Positions 1 through 5,958 of a stretch of DNA of 25,190 nucleotides are shown one piece after another. The notes beneath the pieces are model-generated. The model was not told the DNA's origin. It worked only from the letters and a program-made list of their open reading frames with translations, and searched no databases. A program made the translations under genes and the position numbers. Each line of letters starts with the position of its first letter. The stretch's first letter is position 1. Source of the stretch: a virus; IMG/VR virus record IMGVR_UViG_3300035698_002989, positions 1 to 25,190 of that record. One strand, given 5' to 3'.

Positions 1-420
1 CCTTATTATATTAGATATATTGATGATATTGTAATTTTTCATAGAAATAAAAAAGAATTACACAAAATAAGAACCCAAATTGAGGTTAAGCTTAAAGAAA
101 ATTATCACTTAAAAATCAAAAAGAACTGGCAGGTATTTAGAACAGATTCCAGAGGTGTAGATTTTTTAGGATTTAGGTTTTATCACTACAAAACGATTAT
201 TAGAAAGTCGACTTGCCATCGAATGGCTCGTAGAATTAAAGGCGTTTCTAAAAAGCCGGACATATCATTGACTGATGCTTCTGCAGTTATGTCCTATATG
301 GGAATAACCTCGCATTGCAATTCAAAGAATTTCATAAACAGGTACGTTGTACCATTTGTATCAATTAAAAAATTAAAGGAGATACATCGTGAAAGTAGTA
401 CAATTATCGCAAGTGCCTGA
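1..420 (+). CDS. Reverse transcriptase, C-terminal part (DGR type), 5' end outside window
   Basis: The frame is open from base 1, so the gene is cut by the window edge; 139 residues remain. The first residues contain the RT catalytic motif YIDD inside RYIDDIVIF. About 50 residues on comes GVDFLGFRFY, then a basic stretch (IIRKSTCHRMARRIK). This order (YxDD, then G-x-DFLG-[FY]-[RK], then a basic thumb) is seen in group II intron-like RTs, especially those of diversity-generating retroelements. The C-terminal LTDASAVMSYMGITSH and IKKLKEI segments resemble tails of phage DGR RTs. In a DGR this enzyme copies a template repeat with adenine-directed errors into a variable repeat of a receptor-binding gene. 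The template would normally lie upstream, off the window. The last 32 bases overlap the next gene. A group II intron RT is less likely because no maturase or HNH domain follows. Confidence 0.85.
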   Translation, partial: PYYIRYIDDIVIFHRNKKELHKIRTQIEVKLKENYHLKIKKNWQVFRTDSRGVDFLGFRFYHYKTIIRKSTCHRMARRIKGVSKKPDISLTDASAVMSYMGITSHCNSKNFINRYVVPFVSIKKLKEIHRESSTIIASA

Positions 421-664
421 TGGTTTATTTACTATAACCCGTATTGTCAATATGGCTATCATTACTATGTACGACAATGTTCAAGCACAAACAAAACTTG
501 AGGGGGAGGACCTTTCTTACTCTGCTGACCAGTATCAGATTAAAATTCCGTGGAGAGATGGGCTGGAAAATCTTGATTTAAATACATGGCTAACCCGAGC
601 CAAAGAGCTTGAAATAGCGAGTACAATTATTGATAAAAGAGTTGCCAGAGATATTGTTATTTAA
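389..664 (+). CDS. Hypothetical protein following the DGR-type RT
   Basis: A 91-residue acidic protein that I do not recognise. It starts at GTG 389, inside the end of the RT gene, behind an AAAGGAG ribosome-binding site at 375-381 with a 7-base spacer, so it is likely translationally coupled to the RT. There are no membrane segments or cysteines. The middle (LEGEDLSYSADQYQIKIPW) looks like a beta-rich fold and the C-terminal half is helical (NTWLTRAKELEIASTIIDK). Its tight coupling suggests it belongs to the retroelement or the neighbouring tail genes, but no function can be read from the sequence. Confidence 0.7.
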   Translation: MKVVQLSQVPDGLFTITRIVNMAIITMYDNVQAQTKLEGEDLSYSADQYQIKIPWRDGLENLDLNTWLTRAKELEIASTIIDKRVARDIVI

Positions 665-697
665 AAGAGCTAAATAAAAAGAGCTAAATAAAAAGAG
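663..697 (+). repeat. 14-bp tandem repeat, two and a half copies
   Basis: The unit AAAAGAGCTAAATA occurs at 663-676 and 677-690, and its first seven bases recur at 691-697 running into the GAGGTG ribosome-binding site of the next gene. The repeat fills the whole gap between the stop at 662-664 and the start at 705. It probably arose by slippage duplication of a ribosome-binding-site region. Confidence 0.85.
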
Positions 698-704
698 GTG
701 AGTG

Positions 705-1049
705 ATGTCTATTTTATTCATAAATAAAGATGAAGTTGGAAATCTTCAATATTGGGGAAAAACAACTATAGCAGTTGACTCTTCAAAGGTTATTTTTTTC
801 GAAGGGTTTCCTGGAGCAGTTGTAGTTCATATAAACGGAGAAGAAACAGCAAGTTTTATGGTTTATTCTACTATATACCCATCAGGGGATATAGAGGCAG
901 AATCAGCCATATATATACCCGAAGAGTCTTCGGACATAAGTGCAGATCAAGATTTTGTTTTTAGCTTTGGCACGTCTGGGGTAAAAATAACGAACAGATC
1001 AACCTCTACTGATACATTAGAAGTAGCATGGAGGATTAGAAAGCTGTGA
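705..1049 (+). CDS. Hypothetical phage structural-type protein
   Basis: About 114 residues from ATG 705, preferred over the GTG at 702 because AGAGGTG at 694-700 is then better spaced. The sequence is beta-rich with alternating hydrophobic residues (KVIFFEGFPGAVVVHINGE) and contains many Ser, Thr, Asp and Glu. There are no cysteines or membrane helices. The composition fits a small decoration, baseplate or fibre-associated protein, but I do not recognise the family. It ends in a four-base GTGA overlap with the next gene, so the two are probably translated together. Confidence 0.7.
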   Translation: MSILFINKDEVGNLQYWGKTTIAVDSSKVIFFEGFPGAVVVHINGEETASFMVYSTIYPSGDIEAESAIYIPEESSDISADQDFVFSFGTSGVKITNRSTSTDTLEVAWRIRKL

Positions 1050-1492
1050 GAACATCAGCGCTGATAAAAAGGCCTTCACCGCGAGCTAAATTTACCTCAG
1101 AGGGTGGCAGTGCTATCTGGGTTGTAAATGGTACAGGAGCACCTTCGGAGAAGGGCTTACTTGTATCATCTTCAACTGCTGCCGACAAGAAGGTAACTCT
1201 CCAGGATTGTGAATTTGACACTATTGGGATAATGTATGAAGATGGCATTCCTGATGGACAGGGGATGTGGATAGTAAGTTCTGGGATTGCACACTTAATG
1301 CTTAAGGATGGTGAAAGTACAACCCGTGGGCAATTAGCTATATCAGCAGATACTGATGGTCGTTTTGTAGCTATCGATGTTCCTTCTGCAAGTCCTGTTG
1401 TAGCTGAACATTTTAAAGAATGTGGTCACGTCCGGGAATCTAAATCTTCTGGAACTAAAGTTTTGGTTGAGTGCTTTGTCCATTTTAATTAA
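1046..1492 (+). CDS. Possible capsid or fibre decoration protein (DUF2190-like C-terminus)
   Basis: 148 residues from GTG 1046, which overlaps the previous stop (GTGA). The second half carries the pattern GQLAISADTDGRFVAID followed by EHFKECGHVRES and an end resembling VLVECFVHFN. This resembles the C-termini of small phage cement or head-fibre proteins (DUF2190-like), where a Gly-rich loop precedes a final V-x-V-x-hydrophobic-HFN strand. That assignment is by eye and tentative. The N-terminal KRPSPRAKFTSEGG is basic. It lies between a structural-type protein and the holin-like gene, consistent with late expression. Confidence 0.6.
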   Translation: MRTSALIKRPSPRAKFTSEGGSAIWVVNGTGAPSEKGLLVSSSTAADKKVTLQDCEFDTIGIMYEDGIPDGQGMWIVSSGIAHLMLKDGESTTRGQLAISADTDGRFVAIDVPSASPVVAEHFKECGHVRESKSSGTKVLVECFVHFN

Positions 1493-1504
1493 TTGGAGTG
1501 ATAT

Positions 1505-2092
1505 GTGAATGATAAGGAAAGAATTGCTGCACTTGAGAAACAGATGGAGACAACTCGGGGCGATGTTAAAAGAATATGGGTGTATGTACGCACACAAGAA
1601 ACAAACAGAACTCACCAGCTCGGCAATGTTCGGGTTGATAAGAGACAGGTTGCTGCAATTCTCATATCACTCGCATTCGGATTATTGAATTTTATACGAC
1701 AATGGGCATACAGAAACGACGTACGACTTCCCTGGGTCTCGCAGGGCAATATGGGGGAAAAAATTATGGAATATATCCATCCTGACTTTCTATTCGTAGT
1801 TCCGGTTCTATTAGGATTGGGAATGATTTTGAAAAAATATACAAAGATTGATAATGGATTAATCCCAACCATAAACTTTGTTGTCGCTGCATTAATGTGT
1901 GCAATATGGGGTTACTCAATGAGTGCATTCACAGGGGGAGACCGGGTATTTGATGCGCTTGTCAGATCCGGGTTTGCTCAAGGTTTTTTAGTTTCAGCAG
2001 TCGCAACAAAATTATATGATGGGGCGCATGGAGCGAAGAAAGCACAGAAAAATAGAAAAATCACCAAAGCTAAGGAGGCAGTAAATGGATGA
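1505..2092 (+). CDS. Holin-like membrane protein
   Basis: 195 residues from GTG 1505, with GGAG at 1495-1498. An N-terminal charged helix (ERIAALEKQMETTRGDVKRI) is probably a short coiled coil. It is followed by hydrophobic segments around residues 49-63, 95-112 and 121-141, and a further moderately hydrophobic helix near 155-170. The C-terminus is strongly basic (AKKAQKNRKITKAKEA). A charged N-terminal helix, two to four membrane spans and a lysine-rich tail is the usual shape of phage holins. It is followed by another membrane protein and a coiled-coil protein with an OMP-like end, as expected of a lysis cassette. No endolysin is visible, so the call rests on topology and context. Confidence 0.55.
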   Translation: MNDKERIAALEKQMETTRGDVKRIWVYVRTQETNRTHQLGNVRVDKRQVAAILISLAFGLLNFIRQWAYRNDVRLPWVSQGNMGEKIMEYIHPDFLFVVPVLLGLGMILKKYTKIDNGLIPTINFVVAALMCAIWGYSMSAFTGGDRVFDALVRSGFAQGFLVSAVATKLYDGAHGAKKAQKNRKITKAKEAVNG

Positions 2093-2783
2093 CAAGAAAA
2101 AATCAAAGACATTTCTAAAAAACTTGTTTGTCATGGCATCTGCATTCGTAATTATTATATCGGCACTCTACCTGTTTCGAACACCTTGGGCTGTAGCTGT
2201 TATAGCAATCACGTATGGGATAGCATTTTGTGCGCTAGTAGTACTCTTAGAGGACGCATGGCGTAAGATTACAGACGAGGGGGAAAAGCTCTCGTGGCAG
2301 TATTTTGTAGGGGTCGTGATGGTGATTGGTTCCATCGTAGCGTTTTTGTGGGCATCGGAGAGCAAAGAGAATCTTGATATGATTCTTCGCCTCAGTCTTG
2401 CGGTGTTTCTTGGCGGTTTGGGGGGTTTTTGGTTTCATGGTCCCTACGCACGATCCCTCTGTGACGGAGAAGAACTTGAACAGCAAAAATGGAAAAGGGT
2501 TCAAAAAAAGCTGGACAAAGCAAAAACCGCAGACACAGCCAGGGCAATCATCTATAAATCCTTACGATATCGGCTGGTTGGTGATAATTGCAATAATAGT
2601 CTTAATAGTGGTTCTCCGTTAGCGGAGTATCAGGATAAGTTTCTTACTTATAATGAGCTGGTCAGTCTTGAAGATGAATCAAACGACTACCAGATAGCTA
2701 TGAGAAAAGCGAGCGATTATATTGAATTGCTCATGCAGAGATTAACTTTCGAAACACCGGAAATTATAGGAGGAGCAGAGTGA
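2085..2783 (+). CDS. Membrane protein of the putative lysis region
   Basis: 232 residues from ATG 2085, overlapping the holin-like gene by eight bases. There are four hydrophobic segments: about residues 14-31, 33-54, 70-88 and 100-117. A soluble C-terminal half of about 115 residues follows, with a Lys/Glu-rich helix (EELEQQKWKRVQKKLDKAK) and helical segments near the end. The stop at 2781-2783 overlaps the GTG start of the next gene. The function is not recognised. A second holin, an antiholin or a membrane anchor for the following protein are possibilities from context only. An out-of-frame ORF with a terminal hydrophobic segment lies inside it (see findings). Confidence 0.7.
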   Translation: MDDKKKSKTFLKNLFVMASAFVIIISALYLFRTPWAVAVIAITYGIAFCALVVLLEDAWRKITDEGEKLSWQYFVGVVMVIGSIVAFLWASESKENLDMILRLSLAVFLGGLGGFWFHGPYARSLCDGEELEQQKWKRVQKKLDKAKTADTARAIIYKSLRYRLVGDNCNNSLNSGSPLAEYQDKFLTYNELVSLEDESNDYQIAMRKASDYIELLMQRLTFETPEIIGGAE

Positions 2784-3637
2784 AATGTTTAAAAAAATTC
2801 TCAACTGGTTTAAAACTAAGCGTAATCGTCGTATTATTGCTGCTGGTATTCTCACCGCTGGCAGCTTGGCCAGCTTGGCTTACTGGAAGCAAGGAAGAGG
2901 AACAGATATCCCAACTCCAGGTTTTCTTGGAGGACCAGGATCAGGAGCTAAAGGTTCAGGGTACAACCATCGAGCAGCAATACTTGGAATTGAAAGTCTT
3001 GCAGGATCAGCTGCAGATATCGAAAGGGGCCAACAGAGGCTTAGAGACCACAGTGATCGAATTGATGCAGGACTTGGAGAAGTCGAGGAACAACTATCTG
3101 GACTCTCTGAAATTCATCGACAATCTGAAAACGGACTTGCTGCAGCTAGAGATCGAGTTGGAATCCTTGGTGATAAAATCGACCGATTCCAAAGACGTGG
3201 ATGCGGTACTAAAGGAGAGGATAGCACAACTTAATGTTGAGATCCAAGCTCTTAAAGATGATATGGCGTTATCCGATATAGATATTGCAACTTATAAAGC
3301 TGATCTGGAATCAGCCCTAACCCTATCAGGACTCTCCTCAGAGGAATACAAGGCATTACTTAATGATTATATACCACTCAAAGAATCCTATGATGTTGTC
3401 GTAGCTGAGAGAGATCAATACTACCAGGATGCCGTCAACGCTAATGCAAGTTTCGGTGGTATGGTCGGTTTAGACGGAAGTCTTTATCCAGACGGAACGT
3501 TTGGAGCCGGGATATCAGCCGGAATTGGATGGGGAGATTATATGCTGACCTTCGGAGTTGACTATAAAATCCCTGCACCATTTGTATTTGACCTTACACA
3601 GCTTACTTATTCTGCTGGTTTACAGTTTAAGTTCTAG
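2780..3637 (+). CDS. Coiled-coil protein with N-terminal anchor and OMP-like C-terminus; spanin candidate
   Basis: 285 residues from GTG 2780, behind AGGAGGA at 2768-2774. Residues 1-10 are basic, then about 11-34 form one strongly hydrophobic segment (signal peptide or inner-membrane anchor). A long Glu/Gln/Leu/Lys-rich coiled coil runs from about 37 to 215. The last 60 residues change character to Gly/Tyr/Phe-rich alternating strands, ending YSAGLQFKF. That end fits the outer-membrane beta-signal pattern (polar-x-Gly-x-x-hydrophobic-x-hydrophobic with terminal Phe). A protein reaching from the inner membrane to the outer membrane would suit a one-gene spanin fusing the membranes at lysis; this is inference. 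A second ORF overlaps it from 2785, and a terminator follows. Confidence 0.8.
   Translation: MKCLKKFSTGLKLSVIVVLLLLVFSPLAAWPAWLTGSKEEEQISQLQVFLEDQDQELKVQGTTIEQQYLELKVLQDQLQISKGANRGLETTVIELMQDLEKSRNNYLDSLKFIDNLKTDLLQLEIELESLVIKSTDSKDVDAVLKERIAQLNVEIQALKDDMALSDIDIATYKADLESALTLSGLSSEEYKALLNDYIPLKESYDVVVAERDQYYQDAVNANASFGGMVGLDGSLYPDGTFGAGISAGIGWGDYMLTFGVDYKIPAPFVFDLTQLTYSAGLQFKF
2785..3234 (+). CDS. Overlapping-frame membrane/helical protein (possible second gene)
   Basis: 149 residues from ATG 2785, five bases after the start of the longer gene but in another frame, so both could use the same AGGAGGA site (spacer here 10 bases). The product looks protein-like: a basic N-terminus (FKKILNWFKTKRNRR), a hydrophobic segment at about residues 17-33, a Gly/Pro-rich linker (PTPGFLGGPGSGAKGSG), then an Arg/Glu/Asp/Leu-rich helix from about 73 to 137. 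There is no lipobox, so it is not a classic Rz1-type outer-membrane spanin. Nested lysis genes are known (Rz/Rz1), which makes dual coding credible. The competing explanation is that a long coiled-coil gene with few T-rich codons leaves the other frame open by chance. Confidence 0.4.
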   Translation: MFKKILNWFKTKRNRRIIAAGILTAGSLASLAYWKQGRGTDIPTPGFLGGPGSGAKGSGYNHRAAILGIESLAGSAADIERGQQRLRDHSDRIDAGLGEVEEQLSGLSEIHRQSENGLAAARDRVGILGDKIDRFQRRGCGTKGEDSTT

Positions 3638-3660
3638 TTTCATTTTTTACTCCTTAATTC

Positions 3661-3702
3661 GGTCGGGGGGCTGTTCACCTCCCGGCCACCTCTTTTTCTT
3701 TT
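3661..3702 (+). terminator. Strong intrinsic terminator
   Basis: A 10-bp stem (GGTCGGGGGG at 3661-3670 with CCTCCCGGCC at 3678-3687, two wobble pairs) closes a 7-base loop. A T-rich tract follows (ACCTCTTTTTCTTTTCC). It lies 24 bases after the stop of the coiled-coil gene and separates the late unit from the promoter at 3763. Confidence 0.9.
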
Positions 3703-3762
3703 CCTCTTTTTCTCTTTTCTTTTCACGTAAACACCCCTTTATAAAAATAATAAATAAAACTC

Positions 3763-3791
3763 TTGACGGATCATTTTACCCATGATAAGAT
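3763..3791 (+). promoter_or_regulatory. Sigma-70-type promoter for the RHH gene
   Basis: TTGACG at 3763-3768 and TAAGAT at 3786-3791 are separated by exactly 17 bases. Transcription would be expected to start at about 3797-3799, which coincides with the ATG at 3798. The upstream sequence is A/T-rich (3739-3759), like an UP element. Confidence 0.8.
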
Positions 3792-3797
3792 GTGTTT

Positions 3798-3968
3798 ATG
3801 TTTAACACAAAGTACAGCAAAGACAAACATTCCCTAAGCAAGACATTCTCTATTAGAATACCTTGTGAAGACTTAACCAATATAAGAGATTTTGCCTCCA
3901 ATCACAGAATGAGTGTGAACCAAGCAATCAACCATTTTATACGGTTGGGAATGCAGAAAGATGAGTAA
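3798..3968 (+). CDS. Arc/MetJ-type ribbon-helix-helix DNA-binding protein
   Basis: A 56-residue protein with the ribbon-helix-helix pattern: a strand (KTFSIRIPCEDL), helix A (TNIRDFASNHRM), then SVNQAINHFIRLGMQKDE as turn and helix B. Arc-type proteins of this length bind DNA as dimers through the N-terminal ribbon and often repress phage early promoters or their own. The ATG sits at the predicted transcription start with no Shine-Dalgarno sequence, so the message is probably leaderless. A GTG two codons upstream has no site either. It is the first gene after a promoter between the late and early regions, so a control role is likely. Its operator is not identified. Confidence 0.8.
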   Translation: MFNTKYSKDKHSLSKTFSIRIPCEDLTNIRDFASNHRMSVNQAINHFIRLGMQKDE

Positions 3969-4005
3969 AATCTAATTTTAAGGAGGGTGCTATCATGACA
4001 TTGAT

Positions 4006-4043
4006 GTTCCCATAACTCAATTGTTCGTTGTGGGAACTATTTT
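4006..4043 (+). terminator. Hairpin with short T run after the RHH gene
   Basis: GTTCCCATAAC at 4006-4016 pairs with GTTGTGGGAAC at 4027-4037 (11 bp, one wobble) around a 10-base loop. TATTTT follows. It could end the RHH message just before the tRNA. A short ORF-like start (AAGGAGG, then ATG at 3995) stops after six codons within it. The T tract is modest, so termination may be partial. Confidence 0.55.
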
Positions 4044-4049
4044 AACCGT

Positions 4050-4122
4050 TGCAGGGTATTTCAATGGTAGAAAGCTGGCCTCATAAGTCAGAAAGTTGAG
4101 GGTTCGAGTCCCTCCCCTGCTA
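4050..4122 (+). tRNA. tRNA with CAU anticodon (Met or Ile2)
   Basis: A full cloverleaf can be drawn: acceptor strand TGCAGGG at 4050-4056 with CCCTGCT at 4115-4121, D stem TTTC/GAAA with loop AATGGTA, anticodon stem CTGGC/GTCAG with loop CTCATAA (anticodon CAT), a 6-base variable loop, T stem GAGGG/CCCTC with loop TTCGAGT, and discriminator A at 4122. Bases 1 and 72 are both T and do not pair. No CCA is encoded. CAU can be elongator Met, initiator Met or lysidine-modified Ile2. The anticodon stem lacks the three G-C pairs of standard initiators. Confidence 0.9.
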
Positions 4123-4124
4123 TA

Positions 4125-4229
4125 GCAGCGTTGCTGCACTCCGCTTAGTGGAGTAAATATATTTTAGTTTTCTGCTGATGTGGGGGATAGCGCAACACCC
4201 AAAAACGTTAACCGGGGGTAACTCCCCGG
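4125..4229 (+). other. Three hairpins downstream of the tRNA
   Basis: GCAGC/GCTGC with a 3-base loop lies at 4125-4137. ACTCCGC/GTGGAGT lies at 4138-4154 (one wobble, 3-base loop). CCGGGG/CCCCGG lies at 4212-4229. The stretch 4155-4211 between them shows no ORF or recognisable RNA. The first two may be tRNA 3'-processing or protective structures. The third sits just before the ribosome-binding site of the next gene and could affect its translation. Confidence 0.5.
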
Positions 4230-4251
4230 AATCTTTTAAGGAGTAAGAACA

Positions 4252-4401
4252 ATGTACGAACTTATTTTATATGTTTTAATCGGAGTGTTTTCAATGGTCG
4301 CAATTAGCTTTTTCTCAGTCATGTTAATGAAAGAGAAAAGTAGGGATGACGCAGGAGTTAATTTAGGTAAACCAAAAGACAAACGTGGGGGAGGTAGATG
4401 A
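4252..4401 (+). CDS. Small single-span membrane protein
   Basis: 49 residues from ATG 4252, with AAGGAG at 4239-4244 and a 7-base spacer. Residues 3-26 are hydrophobic (LILYVLIGVFSMVAISFFSV, followed by MLM), and a polar, basic tail rich in Lys, Asp and Gly follows (GKPKDKRGGGR). It ends in an ATGA overlap with the exonuclease gene, so it opens the recombination operon. The product is likely an inner-membrane protein with its C-terminus in the cytoplasm or periplasm. No function is recognised. Confidence 0.7.
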   Translation: MYELILYVLIGVFSMVAISFFSVMLMKEKSRDDAGVNLGKPKDKRGGGR

Positions 4402-5051
4402 AAAGAATCCAATGCCTCGACCGCGAACAATGGTTAGCTGGCAGAAGGCTCGGCGGATCAGATGCTTCTGTCATAGTTCACATGAACCCATATAAATCCA
4501 TCGTTGATCTGTACCTGGAGAAGATCGGAACGAAAGAACCTAAAGACTTATCGAAGAATCCACGGGTTCAACATGGTAATGCTGCTGAACCTATCCTCCG
4601 GGATCTATTCAAAATCAATTTCCCAGAATATCAAATGTATTATAAGGAATACGAGCTTCTCATTGATGATGAATATGACTTCATGACCGCCAGCCTTGAT
4701 GGTGAGCTTACCCATCCCGAACTTGGAAAAGGCGTATGGGAAGCAAAGTCAACCGAACCCCGGAACAAAGATGCACTAGCAGAATGGAACGGCTCAATAC
4801 CTGATACTTACTTTCCTCAATTACTTCATAACATGATGGTATCAGGCTATCAGTATGCAATCCTATCAGTTATCATATTACGCAGAACATTTGATGGATC
4901 TTTACCGAACCAAGAAATCAGGAACTACTTCTTTGACAGAAAGGATGTTGAAGAGGATATCGCATACTTAAGAGAACATGAGATAAACTTCTGGAATAAC
5001 AATATTATCCCAAGAATCGCACCGAGCGCAGTATTGAGATTAGGAGCATAA
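4398..5051 (+). CDS. YqaJ-family (lambda exonuclease-like) recombination exonuclease
   Basis: 217 residues, the usual length for this family, starting at ATG 4398 with GGGGGAGG just upstream. Visible landmarks are GGSDAS at 19-24, Glu64 in HGNAAEP, Asp101 in SLDGEL, then Glu115 and Lys117 in WEAKST (the PD-(D/E)xK core), and Gln141 in YFPQLLHNMMVSG. The enzyme resects one strand of double-stranded DNA ends in the 5'-to-3' direction to expose single strands for the annealing protein. Its neighbours, a DUF1351 protein and RecT, form the standard phage recombination module. The metal-binding residues all appear intact. Confidence 0.93.
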   Translation: MKRIQCLDREQWLAGRRLGGSDASVIVHMNPYKSIVDLYLEKIGTKEPKDLSKNPRVQHGNAAEPILRDLFKINFPEYQMYYKEYELLIDDEYDFMTASLDGELTHPELGKGVWEAKSTEPRNKDALAEWNGSIPDTYFPQLLHNMMVSGYQYAILSVIILRRTFDGSLPNQEIRNYFFDRKDVEEDIAYLREHEINFWNNNIIPRIAPSAVLRLGA

Positions 5052-5053
5052 CA

Positions 5054-5956
5054 ATGGAAGATAACAATGTACTGGTAATCAAGAACGAAATCAAAGAAGG
5101 AAAGATTATTCACAATTACCCTGAGTTGAAAGCAAAGGTAGCCTTGATGGTTGAGCCATTTGTCGGCACAAGTGTAACTGTTGAAACTCAGAAGGAAGCT
5201 ACAAAAACCGTAGCAAACTTACGGAAACTTGAGAAAGGGTTAAACAGTGAACGGATCAATCTTAAAAAACAATGGATGGAGCCGTATTTGAAAGCAGAGG
5301 CATTGATGAAAGATGTTATTGCCGTAGTAACTGTACCGATAAGCAAAATTAGCTCTCAGCTCAAAGTATTCGAAGAAGAGGAGAAGCAGGCAAAGAAAGA
5401 AGCAATAGACGAGTACAAAGCTAAAATCCTCTCAGATAGCCCTCTCGTTGATTACATCTATAAATTGAAATGGTTTGATGATGAGAGATGGATGAACAAA
5501 ACTTACACTATTATAAAGATCGGGAAAGAGATCATTAAGAGGATGCATGATGTTGAGGAAGCTATCGATTTGCTCAGGGAAACCGATGAAAACTTTTCTT
5601 CCCAGATGATTGCTGAATATGCAAAATCCGGTAATGTAGTCGATGCTATGAACTCTGGCAAACGGCTGAAAGCCGAGAAGGAAGAGTCTGAGAAAGCTGC
5701 AGAGGCTATGAAGCAGAAAGAGTTGGATCGTATTGCTGCACTTCCTGAGAAAAGAATTCCAGTTATTACACCAATAATAAAACTTGAACCAGTGCCGGAA
5801 AGTATCGAGCCAGAGCAGAAACCGGAAAAAGGCCTCACCGAATTCGAAGAAATCAAAACAATCCGTATTGATGTCGAACTGACCAAACCTCAGTGGACTC
5901 TTCTACTCGCATACTGCCGGGAAAACAGTATCAAAATTACCCCGGTAAAGGAATAA
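5054..5956 (+). CDS. DUF1351 family protein of the recombination module
   Basis: 300 residues from ATG 5054, two bases after the exonuclease stop. The N-terminal two thirds are helical and charged, with a coiled-coil stretch (KQAKKEAIDEYKAKIL, and KAEKEESEKAAEAMKQKEL near residue 205). A Pro/Glu linker (PVPESIEPEQKPEKG) leads to a C-terminal segment with the pattern IRIDVELTKPQWTLLLAYCR. This arrangement matches DUF1351 proteins, which are commonly encoded between a YqaJ exonuclease and RecT in phages. Their role is not established; helping recombination or DNA end processing is assumed from context. The family call is confident on position and shape, less so on detail. Confidence 0.8.
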   Translation: MEDNNVLVIKNEIKEGKIIHNYPELKAKVALMVEPFVGTSVTVETQKEATKTVANLRKLEKGLNSERINLKKQWMEPYLKAEALMKDVIAVVTVPISKISSQLKVFEEEEKQAKKEAIDEYKAKILSDSPLVDYIYKLKWFDDERWMNKTYTIIKIGKEIIKRMHDVEEAIDLLRETDENFSSQMIAEYAKSGNVVDAMNSGKRLKAEKEESEKAAEAMKQKELDRIAALPEKRIPVITPIIKLEPVPESIEPEQKPEKGLTEFEEIKTIRIDVELTKPQWTLLLAYCRENSIKITPVKE

Positions 5957-5958
5957 CC

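Noticed and set aside
389-1492. Possible variable-repeat target genes of the retroelement
   Set aside because: No C-type-lectin-like C-terminus or near-identical repeat pair with adenine differences is visible in these genes or elsewhere in the window.
1505-3637. An endolysin in the lysis-like cluster
   Set aside because: No lysozyme, amidase, peptidase or transglycosylase motif is visible in any ORF here or elsewhere in the window. It is presumably outside.
4123-4251. A possible second tRNA or structured RNA after the tRNA gene
   Set aside because: No T-loop (TTC-R-A) or complete cloverleaf could be drawn. Only simple hairpins are present.
5503-5886. A 127-codon minus-strand ORF opposite the DUF1351 gene
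   Set aside because: It is a Ser/Phe/Ile-rich shadow of a Glu/Lys-rich gene and has no ribosome-binding site or neighbours on that strand.
5893-5958. A start for RecT 22 codons upstream
   Set aside because: It would lie within the previous gene with no ribosome-binding site. ATG 5959 gives the usual RecT N-terminus.
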